DNA from: Propionibacteriaceae bacterium UBA7704
Lineage (GTDB): Bacteria > Actinomycetota > Actinomycetes > Propionibacteriales > Propionibacteriaceae
Length of the DNA stretch: 55,319 bases
Direction: 5' to 3'
Assembly (NCBI GenBank): GCA_002482525.1
Contig: DLGC01000011.1
Span: 1-55,319 of the forward strand
A model generated the notes under the pieces. It searched no databases. It saw only the letters and a list, made by a program, of their open reading frames with translations, and had not been told where the DNA came from. The position numbers and the translations under genes are program-made. Shown here in pieces: positions 44,401 through 49,968 of this stretch (the first letter of the stretch is position 1; each line of letters starts with the position of its first letter).

Positions 44401-44702
44401 TTAGGAAGTCCGCCACCACGTCCGCGGTGGCGAAGGGCATCCTGAAGGGTTCCCGACCGACCATCGTGGGCAAGAACAAGACCGGCAGGTTGCTGAAGGT
44501 CAAGAAGGGCACCTGGCCGTCCGGGGTGGCAGTCAAGTACCGCTGGCTGCGCAACGGCAAGGCGATCAAGGGTGCGACGCGAACCGGTTATCGGCTGACC
44601 GCCGCAGATCGCGGCAAGCGGATCCAGGTGCAGATCACGGTTCGCAAGGCCGGCTATGTCACCACCAAGGTGGTGTCGATTCGGCCCAGAAAGACGAAGT
44701 AG
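38487..44702 (+). CDS. Giant exported LRR / Ig-like repeat surface protein
   Basis: 2071 residues. Signal peptide with cleavage near residue 41 (ARA/AD). Residues 42-808 are three LRR cassettes, each with a Cys-paired cap (IPDTELAACVNAAIG; HIPDSGFAQCLADDLG; VHFESLALASCIADQL), internalin-like 22-residue LRRs (LxxLxxLxLxxNxIxDLxxL) and a closing Ig-like domain. The caps start near 44, 224 and 430, and the third block has most of the LRRs. Residues about 809-2071 are 14 tandem Ig-like repeats of roughly 90 residues with core LSYQWxRDGxxIxGAT...Y.L...D.G..I.V.VTG...GY. Odd and even repeats differ in their first strand (PTISG against DSVTVTG). The last repeat is Lys/Arg-rich and ends RPRKTK. There is no LPXTG or membrane anchor. 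Probable adhesin or matrix protein, held by charge; that role is inference. Confidence 0.9.
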   Translation: MRQSALLRAKARQFGRGAAAVLVSMALGFGYLSVEAAPARAADGFTIPDTELAACVNAAIGGHVGNDYGTYDLYGLTALTCDGLGISDLTGLDNAPYLVELNLPNNQLRSVDGVPLSSVQTLDISNNHISDVSALHNAGYLTTLSATGQTFSWTIPLNEATAIPVYDSNGGVPATLTSVAPELTIGDGEVTGTVVGQYALDFDSLAGAGEFSGTVTVIVAESAVHIPDSGFAQCLADDLGLVGSDFGVDALAAIETLDCSGRGITNLSGAEYLTGATSLDFSGNALAPSADNTDPLASLSGLTSLTTLNLSAAGLTGIATLASLTGLLNLDISSNGVSDISALGSLAGLVSLDATGQQLTQTVEADTATTLAVSDRSGNPPEFATVTGVSIESGQVTAEAGIYDLSFANATSGEGDPVTFSGTLELRAHVDVHFESLALASCIADQLEVYPTPEVFSNLDLASVVGVYCPDSTIMSLEGMQYLTNLASFDAPGNSIADLTPLATLHKLASLNLIDNKISDLSPLADLTELQILYVSDNMLSNIDTLAGLSALSHVKLANNHLTDLDALSGLTGLYAVYVSGNQLTDLSAISGMGLLQMLDASDNQLSDVADFTTANRSLRTVLVGGNQISSLAGVEKLSKLGTLDASGNRISSLAPLSTRSSLMVLNVSSNNLTSLSPLASLPLLLSVKASDNQITDVSPLAGKSMLGEIELHHNQISDLSSLSASTAYSINVRNQTVSLNVVPQVATAIPVLDRSGAVATLGELPAGLSVADGKITADAEGTYSVTFRSGDFAATGEEFSGTLTVVAAYHTFTAPTPTISGSAQVDATLTVDPGTWDPEPTALSYQWQTNGVDIEGATSSTYQVRAADLGAEISVVVTATRDEYAPATVTTSVTVPVVTASFTAPDDVTLSGTFAVGNTVGVDAGTWVPTPQQLAYQWLRNGVAITDANAASYTLTADDANKAVSVRVTASKDGYANTSLTSAATVVALGTISGDKPVIVGTVAIGQTLQVGTGYWSPSPSLSCQWYRAGYAIPGATDYTYVVDAADVGKAITVAQTGTATGYQPLTVLSNPTAAVPQGTLSAPQSISVSGSMAVGQTLVADPGEWSPEPDAFSYQWKSDGEALSGKTSASYTLGASDEGHLITVAVTARKTGYAEATVSSISSTEVAAGSFVTTEPTISGSPVFGQVLRASLGAWEPTANLSWKWLRDGDVIDGATGSNYLLGVDDIGAVISVQVTGSAAGYADTTTTSADTDPVAAAQLSGPDSVTVTGENAVGQTLRVDAMTWTPTPDAISYQWLRDGVAVDDATASTYELSSADLDTRISVKVKVERAGYTTVELTSVAGEAVAASSFTADAPVISGNAIMGQTLRATSGAWSPVPTTLSYTWFADGDRIPDADTSSYQLTPDEVGAVITVAVTGSRSGYATKTVTSEATSAVAAAQLSGPAEVTVTGVYSVGAVLSADAGTWTPTPDAVSYQWLRSGSAITGATESEYTLTPADAGAVVTVRVEVTKAGYTPVTVRSVAPGAVARATFLTPVPTINGEAAIGETLTVTVGSWTPTPTSQSIQWRRDGTAIASATGSSYQLTAADADSRITVAVSGSADGYADATVVSDATVAVLPGVLTGPDSISVSGTPAVGKTLHAAAGTWSPEVDRVRYQWLRDGSPIEGATSADYTLIVADLGALVTVKVTGEKLGYTNLSVTSQSSTAVAKGTIVVEKPTISGQGQVGRTLTARPGAWSPMPTTWSYQWYRDGDPIEDADQAEYVLTEADIAANITVAVSGARDGYEDTAAVESDPIEVSPQGTFAAPDEIAVRGSYAVGQTLTAERGTWTPTPSTFSYQWLRSGQVIGGATEATYTLSVADLGKVITVKVTGSSDGYRSASARSLAPSAVATASFVADNPRVLGTPRVNEVLTATPGSWTPEPTLSYQWYRSGVVIGGATAATYRVVAADVGKKISVAVTGKRAGYAAAVRKSATTSAVAKGILKGSRPTIVGKNKTGRLLKVKKGTWPSGVAVKYRWLRNGKAIKGATRTGYRLTAADRGKRIQVQITVRKAGYVTTKVVSIRPRKTK

Positions 44703-44717
44703 CCTTTCGGCTCGGAG

Positions 44718-44766
44718 TCAGGGGGCCCCGGAATCATCACCCAGATGGTTCCGGGGCCTCCCCTGA
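44718..44766 (+). terminator. Strong hairpin after the LRR gene
   Basis: GGCCCCGGAA (44724-44733) pairs with TTCCGGGGCC (44749-44758), and the stem extends with flanking CAGGGG/CCCCTG after a small bulge. It begins 16 bases after the stop, and TTTCG follows. A good intrinsic terminator. Confidence 0.75.
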
Positions 44767-44805
44767 TTTCGTCGCTAGAGGCTGGGCGCGGCGCCGTTTG
44801 ATCAC

Positions 44806-44811
44806 TAGTGT
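44806..44811 (+). promoter_or_regulatory. -10 box (TAGTGT) of the DUF4870 gene, leaderless spacing
   Basis: TAGTGT followed by exactly six bases and the ATG at 44818. Confidence 0.45.
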
Positions 44812-44817
44812 GTAGGC

Positions 44818-45525
44818 ATGTCCGAATACACTAATCCGGAAAATCCGGCCACAGATGATTCCGTGCCAGAATCGGTTGATCTCCCGGTCTCTGAGCCGAC
44901 GCCGGATTTCTTGTCCATAGCCGACGAGCCGGTCGATGCTCCTGCACCCACCGATTTCTCGACGGCTGATCAGCCGAGTTCGACAGAACCGTTCCAGGCG
45001 CCGCCCGGACTCGACGTGGGAAACCCCGAAGAAGTCGCTCAGGCCACCTACGGCCAGACTCAAGAGGCTTACACCGGTGCTGCAGCATCGGCGCCGTCAG
45101 CGCCGCAGCCCGATCCGCAAGCCAGCTACGCGCCGCCGCCCCCACCGCCGGTAGCGCCGGTCTATGCTCAGACCATGCCTGGTCAAATGAGCGCAGCTGA
45201 AGAAAACACCTGGGCCTCGGCGGCCCATTGGTCGGCATTGCTGGCCACCATCGTCGGGCTGGGTTTCCTCGGCCCGCTGCTGATCATGCTGATCAAGGGC
45301 CCGGAAAGCCCGCGGGTGCGTTCGGCAGCGGTGGAGTCGCTGAACTTCGAGATCACCTACATCATTTCGATGCTCGCCTCGGTGCTGTTGATGTTCATCT
45401 TCATCGGCTTGATCACGATCTTCATCTTCCCGATCATCTGGCTGGTGTTGCGCATCATCGCTTCGATCGCCGCATCGAAGGGTGAGGACTACCGCTACCC
45501 GCTCAACATTCGCCTGGTGAAGTGA
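44818..45525 (+). CDS. DUF4870 membrane protein with acidic proline-rich N-terminus
   Basis: 235 residues. The first 125 are acidic and Pro/Ala/Gln-rich, with a six-Pro run (YAPPPPPPVAPVY). Then comes the DUF4870 (Tic20-like) core: NTWASAAHWSALLATIVGLG, FLGPLLIMLIKGPESPRVR, AAVESLNFEITY, and helices to the end. Family members are small membrane proteins of unknown role. Confidence 0.8.
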   Translation: MSEYTNPENPATDDSVPESVDLPVSEPTPDFLSIADEPVDAPAPTDFSTADQPSSTEPFQAPPGLDVGNPEEVAQATYGQTQEAYTGAAASAPSAPQPDPQASYAPPPPPPVAPVYAQTMPGQMSAAEENTWASAAHWSALLATIVGLGFLGPLLIMLIKGPESPRVRSAAVESLNFEITYIISMLASVLLMFIFIGLITIFIFPIIWLVLRIIASIAASKGEDYRYPLNIRLVK

Positions 45526-45555
45526 GCTTGGTCGCACCCGGGCCTGCCGCACGGC

Positions 45556-45561
45556 TAGCAT
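45556..45561 (+). promoter_or_regulatory. -10 box (TAGCAT) of purF, leaderless spacing
   Basis: TAGCAT followed by exactly six bases and the purF GTG at 45568. Confidence 0.5.
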
Positions 45562-45567
45562 TAGCGT

Positions 45568-47022
45568 GTGCAGAGCCCGGGTGACGACTCCATCTTCGAC
45601 GATCCCGGCCCCCGCGACGCCTGTGGCGTTTTCGGCGTGTGGGCACCTGGCGAGGAAGTCGCCAAACTCAGCTACTACGGGCTGTACGCCCTGCAACATC
45701 GCGGTCAGGAATCGGCCGGTATCGCGGTCAGCAATGGTGACCGGATCATGGTCTTCAAAGACATGGGTCTGGTGTCACAGGTTTTCGACGAGACCACGCT
45801 GAACTCCCTCACCGGACATCTCGCCGTCGGGCACTGTCGGTACTCCACGACCGGGGCCAGCACCTGGAGCAATGCCCAACCCACCTTTCGGGGCACCCCC
45901 GACTATGGAATCGCGTTGGCCCACAACGGCAATCTGACCAACACTGACGAGCTGCAGTCGTGGCTGGAAACCTCAGCCGAAGCACCAGAGGTGCCGCGCA
46001 AACACCGGATGGACTCCACCTCCGACACCGCTCTGGTCACCGCGCTGCTCACCGTCCACGGCGCCCAGGGCCTACGCGAGGCCGCGCTGGAAGTGCTGCC
46101 TCGACTCAAGGGCGCGTTCTGCTTGGTGTTCTGCAACGAGGAGACCCTGTTCGCCGCACGCGATCCCCAAGGGATCCATCCGCTGGTGCTGGGCCGACTG
46201 GAGAACGGCTGGGTGGTGGCCAGCGAAACGGCAGCCTTGGACATCATCGGCGCCACGTTCATCCGCGAGGTGGAACCGGGCGAAATGGTCTCCATCGGTG
46301 CCGCCGGACTGAGCACCACCCGCTTCGCCGAGGCCGAACCCAAGGGCTGCCTGTTCGAATATGTCTATCTGGCCCGCCCTGACACCGTGATCGCCGGACG
46401 TCGCGTCCACGCAGCCCGCGTCGAGATCGGTCGGACTTTGGCCTTGGAAGCCCCGATCGATGCCGATCTGGTGATCCCCACTCCGGAGTCGGGCACCCCC
46501 TCGGCGATCGGCTACGCCGAGGCGTCCGGGATCCCCTTCGGCATGGGACTGGTGAAGAACTCCTATGTGGGTCGCACTTTCATCCAGCCATCGCAGACCA
46601 TTCGTCAGCTCGGCATCCGGCTGAAGCTGAATCCGATCCGCGACATGATCGAGGGCAAGCGGCTCATCGTCGTCGACGACTCGATCGTGCGCGGCAACAC
46701 CCAACGGGCGCTGGTGAAGATGCTGCGCGAGGCCGGTGCTGCCGAGGTTCATGTGCGCATCGCGTCGCCGCCGGTGCAATGGCCGTGCTTCTTCGGCATC
46801 GACTTCGCCACGCGTGCCGAACTCATCGCTCCCGGACTGAGCCAGGAGGAGATCTGCCGATCCATCGGCGCCGATTCCTTGGCCTACATCACGTTGGAGG
46901 GTCTGGTGGCCTCCACCGGTCGATCCATGAAGACGCTGTGCCGGGCTTGCTTCGACGGCATCTACCCGGTACAGATCCCGGCCGACCGCGCCGCCCAGAT
47001 GGGATTGGAGACTCATGGCTGA
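45568..47022 (+). CDS. purF: Amidophosphoribosyltransferase
   Basis: First step of purine synthesis: PRPP plus glutamine to phosphoribosylamine. 484 residues from a GTG. The N-terminal 18 residues are a propeptide that must be removed to expose nucleophile Cys19 (DACGVFGVW). Glutaminase blocks: YALQHRGQESAGIA and GHCRYSTTG. PRPP site: LIVVDDSIVRGNT. Cys residues in GCLFEYVYLARPD, VQWPCFFGID and TLCRACFDGIYP match the four ligands of the Bacillus-type iron-sulfur enzyme, so an oxygen-labile 4Fe-4S cluster is likely. Overlaps purM by 8 bases. Confidence 0.97.
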   Translation: MQSPGDDSIFDDPGPRDACGVFGVWAPGEEVAKLSYYGLYALQHRGQESAGIAVSNGDRIMVFKDMGLVSQVFDETTLNSLTGHLAVGHCRYSTTGASTWSNAQPTFRGTPDYGIALAHNGNLTNTDELQSWLETSAEAPEVPRKHRMDSTSDTALVTALLTVHGAQGLREAALEVLPRLKGAFCLVFCNEETLFAARDPQGIHPLVLGRLENGWVVASETAALDIIGATFIREVEPGEMVSIGAAGLSTTRFAEAEPKGCLFEYVYLARPDTVIAGRRVHAARVEIGRTLALEAPIDADLVIPTPESGTPSAIGYAEASGIPFGMGLVKNSYVGRTFIQPSQTIRQLGIRLKLNPIRDMIEGKRLIVVDDSIVRGNTQRALVKMLREAGAAEVHVRIASPPVQWPCFFGIDFATRAELIAPGLSQEEICRSIGADSLAYITLEGLVASTGRSMKTLCRACFDGIYPVQIPADRAAQMGLETHG

Positions 47023-48076
47023 ACCCAACGCCTACGCCGCCGCCGGTGTCGACATCGAGGCCGGTGATCGTGCCGTCGAGCTGATGAAGGGCGCGGTCGC
47101 GGCCAGTCGGCGTCCTGAGGTGATGGGAGGTCTGGGCGGTTTCGCCGGCTTCTTCGACGCCTCGGCCTTGGCCGGCTATCGGCACCCGGTGCTGGCGACC
47201 TCCACCGATGGTGTCGGCACCAAGGTCGCGATCGCTCAGGCCATGGGGGTCTATGACACGATCGGCTGGGATCTGGTCGGCATGCTCGTCGACGACCTGG
47301 TCGTGACCGGTGCCGAACCGCTGTTCGTCACCGATTACATCGCCTGCGGCAAGGTCCACCCCGAGCGCATTGCGGCGATTGTGGGCGGTATTGCGGCGGC
47401 GTGCACCGCCGCCGGTGCTGCACTATTGGGCGGCGAGACCGCCGAGCATCCCGGCCTGCTGGGCATCGATGACTTCGATGTGGCCGGCGCTACCACTGGA
47501 GTGGTCGAGGCGGACGCCATCCTCGGACCGGAGCGGGTCGCCGCCGACGACGTCGTGTTGGCACTGGCATCCTCGGGCCTGCACTCCAACGGCTACTCGC
47601 TGGTGCGCAAGGTCTTCCGTGACGCCGGCTGGGACCTGGCCCGTGACGTTCCGGAGTTCGGACGCAGCCTGGGCGAGGAACTGCTGATCCCCACCCGGGT
47701 CTATGCCAAGGATCTACTGGCGGTCATCGCAGCCTGCGAGGTACATGCGATCAGTCACATCACGGGCGGTGGCCTGGCCAACAACCTGGCCCGGGTGATC
47801 CCCGAGGGCATCACCGTCGAACTGGATCGCAATACCTGGACGCCACCGGCCGTCTTCGCGCTCACTCAGCAGCTCGGTGGACTCAGCCAGGCCGATGTCG
47901 AGGCGACGCTCAATCAGGGTGTCGGGATGGCCCTGGTGCTGCCTCAGTCCTCGGTAAACACCGCCCAGGAGGTGCTGGACGGGTTCGGAATCGCAAGCTG
48001 GGTGATGGGCGCGGCTCGCACCACCCCAGGCGTGCCTGGAACGGTTCAGATGGTCGGTTCACACGCAGCGGTTTGA
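47015..48076 (+). CDS. purM: Phosphoribosylformylglycinamidine cyclo-ligase (AIR synthetase)
   Basis: Closes the imidazole ring, FGAM to AIR (purine step 5). 353 residues. Typical blocks: YAAAGVDIEAGDRAVELMK, the ATP loop TSTDGVGTKVAIA, DDLVVTGAEPLFVTDYIA, GGETAEHPG, LASSGLHSNGYSLVRKVF and ISHITGGGLANNLARV. The ATG lies within the last codons of purF, so PurF and PurM are coupled. It follows purF rather than purL. Confidence 0.97.
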   Translation: MAEPNAYAAAGVDIEAGDRAVELMKGAVAASRRPEVMGGLGGFAGFFDASALAGYRHPVLATSTDGVGTKVAIAQAMGVYDTIGWDLVGMLVDDLVVTGAEPLFVTDYIACGKVHPERIAAIVGGIAAACTAAGAALLGGETAEHPGLLGIDDFDVAGATTGVVEADAILGPERVAADDVVLALASSGLHSNGYSLVRKVFRDAGWDLARDVPEFGRSLGEELLIPTRVYAKDLLAVIAACEVHAISHITGGGLANNLARVIPEGITVELDRNTWTPPAVFALTQQLGGLSQADVEATLNQGVGMALVLPQSSVNTAQEVLDGFGIASWVMGAARTTPGVPGTVQMVGSHAAV

Positions 48077-48088
48077 AGCCCGGCGTCT

Positions 48089-48116
48089 TTGCGAAGCTCG
48101 CCGGATTGGGTACCCT
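48089..48116 (+). promoter_or_regulatory. Promoter of the DUF3073 gene
   Basis: TTGCGA (48089-48094), 16 bases, then TACCCT (48111-48116); an overlapping TAGCCT at 48116-48121 is an alternative -10. It gives a leader of about 60 bases. Confidence 0.4.
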
Positions 48117-48185
48117 AGCCTCACGAAGAAACTTGATTGAACGAGCGGCTGGACCGCGTGACAGGCGAGGGGGCTGACCCGACCT

Positions 48186-48410
48186 ATGGGGCGCGGCCGT
48201 GCTAAAGCGAAGCAGACTAAGGTCGCACGCGACCTTAAGTACCGTTCCTACTCCACCGACTTCTCGTCGCTGGAACGAGAACTCCGCGGCGAGGATTCCG
48301 TCGAACCGGAGGAGATCGAAGAGCAGGTTGAGGACGACCAATACGGTGACCTCGCCAGCCGCTACTCCGACGACGAAGACGATTCCGGCGGTTTCCGCCG
48401 AATCGGCTGA
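48186..48410 (+). CDS. DUF3073 small acidic protein
   Basis: 74 residues. Basic start MGRGRAKAKQTKVARDLKY and an acidic middle and C-terminus, with YSTDFSSLERELRG between. This is the DUF3073 family, small actinobacterial proteins often found next to purM, as here. Function unknown; the charge pattern suggests a nucleic-acid or ribosome-associated role, but that is only a guess. Confidence 0.9.
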   Translation: MGRGRAKAKQTKVARDLKYRSYSTDFSSLERELRGEDSVEPEEIEEQVEDDQYGDLASRYSDDEDDSGGFRRIG

Positions 48411-48465
48411 CGCATTTCCATTTCACGAGGCCTGAGTACAGCCGGGCTGTGGTTATTGGTGTGCC

Positions 48466-49098
48466 GTGAGTGCGTCTGAGTTCTGGGAGGACCGTTACTC
48501 GACCGCCCCCGCCGTGTGGTCGGGTCGAGTCAACGAATCCTTGGCTCGCGTCGCGGTCGCGCTCGCCCCGGGGCGAGCGTTGGACCTCGGCTGCGGTGAA
48601 GGCGCCGACGCGCTGTGGCTGGCCCGTCGTGGCTGGCAGGTGACTGCGGTCGACATCTCTGTCACCGCGTTGGAGCGTGGCAGGGCGGCAGCATTGAAGG
48701 CCGGCTTGCCACCTGAGCGCATCGAATGGGTGGCCGCAGACCTGGCCACCTGGCAGCCGGAGGAGACTTTCGACCTGGTCAGCGCCTGTTTCCTGCAATC
48801 TCCGGTGCCAATCCCACGTAGCCAGATCCTGCGTCGGGCCGCCGACGTGGTGGCACCCTCGGGCAGTCTGCTGGTCATCTCGCACGCCGCTCCGCCGCCA
48901 TGGGCGAAGAATCCCGAGAACCACGACGTGCTCGGCCCCGCCGAAGAACTCACCGCGTTAGGCCTGGACACCCACCAGTGGGCGGTGGTGCAGGCGGAGG
49001 TGCGTGAACGCCTGACCACCGGCCCCGACGGTCAGCAGGCCACCGTCTCCGACACCGTCGTCCGCGCCCGTCGTCACAGCGCCACCCCACCCCGCTGA
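48466..49098 (+). CDS. Class I SAM-dependent methyltransferase (TehB-like)
   Basis: 210 residues. FWEDRYSTAPAVWSGRVNESL at the start, SAM motif I ALDLGCGEGADALWLA, motif II VTAVDISVTALERG, and FDLVSACFLQSPV at motif IV. Similar proteins are annotated as tellurite/thiol methyltransferases, but the acceptor cannot be read from sequence. GTG start, with TATTGG six bases upstream. Convergent with the fructosamine-kinase family gene; a long hairpin lies between. Confidence 0.82.
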   Translation: MSASEFWEDRYSTAPAVWSGRVNESLARVAVALAPGRALDLGCGEGADALWLARRGWQVTAVDISVTALERGRAAALKAGLPPERIEWVAADLATWQPEETFDLVSACFLQSPVPIPRSQILRRAADVVAPSGSLLVISHAAPPPWAKNPENHDVLGPAEELTALGLDTHQWAVVQAEVRERLTTGPDGQQATVSDTVVRARRHSATPPR

Positions 49099-49104
49099 CC
49101 CACC

Positions 49105-49167
49105 CTGCGCTCGATTTCTGTCTTTGCGCCCGTAACTTCGAGCGCAAAGTACAGCTTTCGAGCGCAG
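49105..49167. repeat. Palindromic element between convergent genes
   Basis: Outer arms CTGCGCTCGA (49105-49114) and TCGAGCGCAG (49158-49167) pair perfectly. Middle CTGT/ACAG and inner CTTTGCGC (49122-49129) with GCGCAAAG (49142-49149) extend the stem. The heptamer CGAGCGC is repeated 20 bases apart on the right (49139, 49159), with GCGCTCG and GCGCCCG 18 apart on the left. It can act as a two-way terminator and shares the design of the elements at 9064 and 17865. Confidence 0.8.
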
Positions 49168-49182
49168 AGTCGACGGGGCCGG

Positions 49183-49968
49183 TCAGTAGCGTCGGGCCAA
49201 CGCCGCAGCCCGGGGGGCGTAGCTGCCACCGAACAGCACCGCGTGGACCAGCAGCGGGTGGAGCTGGTGCAGCGCGATCAGGTCGCGCCAGTCGTGCGGC
49301 AGATCGCTGCTTGCAGCGGCATAGCCGGCGAAGACCTGATCCAGGTAAGGCAGGCCGAACAGCTCCAGCATCGCCAGATCGGTGATGCGGTGGCCGCCGT
49401 GAGCGGCGGGATCGATGAGCACGGCTGCGGTATCGGTGAACAACACATTGCCCGCCCAGAGGTCGCCGTGGATGCGCGCTGGGGCAGCGTCGTCATCGAA
49501 CTCTCCTGCGGCCAGTCGGTGTGCGAGCGCCTCGATCGGCGCCAGTCCGCCAGCATCGAGGGATCCCTGGTCGACGGCAGCTCGGGCATAGGGCATGACC
49601 CGTTCGGCGGCATAGAACTCACCCCAATGGGGGTGGGGCCGCAAGCTCAACGGGGCGTTCCCGATGAAGCCATCACCCTGCCACCCGTTGGGCCCGATGC
49701 CGAACGCGGATGCCCCGGCGTCGTGCGTTCGGGCCAACTGGCTTCCGAAGGTGAACGCCGCCTGCGCAGTGGGGCGACCCTCAGCGACTCGTTCGAGAGT
49801 GATCGAGGTGTCGTCCACATCGAGCACCGTGACGACGGGGACGCCGCCCGGCACGGCAAGCCAGGCCAACCCTGTCGCCTCGACCCGGAAGAAGCCCGCC
49901 GGTGCCGCCGCATTGCGTTTGGTGAATCCGCTCAGCCCAGGTCGGCGGTCTCCGCCAGTTCCAGCCAT
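49183..49968 (-). CDS. Fructosamine kinase family protein
   Basis: 261 residues of the fructosamine/ketosamine-3-kinase family (protein-kinase-like fold). Catalytic loop ARIHGDLWAGNVLF and metal loop VLIDPAAHGGHRITDLAMLELFG are intact. The N-terminal Gly-rich ATP region is short; the first 15 residues lie over the end of the ABC-F gene. The family repairs glycated amines by phosphorylating them so that they fall apart. The ATG at 49968 overlaps the upstream gene by 37 bases; a later start would lose part of the N-lobe. Confidence 0.83.
   Translation of the reverse strand: MAGTGGDRRPGLSGFTKRNAAAPAGFFRVEATGLAWLAVPGGVPVVTVLDVDDTSITLERVAEGRPTAQAAFTFGSQLARTHDAGASAFGIGPNGWQGDGFIGNAPLSLRPHPHWGEFYAAERVMPYARAAVDQGSLDAGGLAPIEALAHRLAAGEFDDDAAPARIHGDLWAGNVLFTDTAAVLIDPAAHGGHRITDLAMLELFGLPYLDQVFAGYAAASSDLPHDWRDLIALHQLHPLLVHAVLFGGSYAPRAAALARRY

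Noticed and set aside
38487..44702. Dense repeats suggesting a CRISPR array or satellite DNA
   Set aside because: The period is about 270 bases, the copies are diverged, and they are fully translated as Ig-like domains in one frame.
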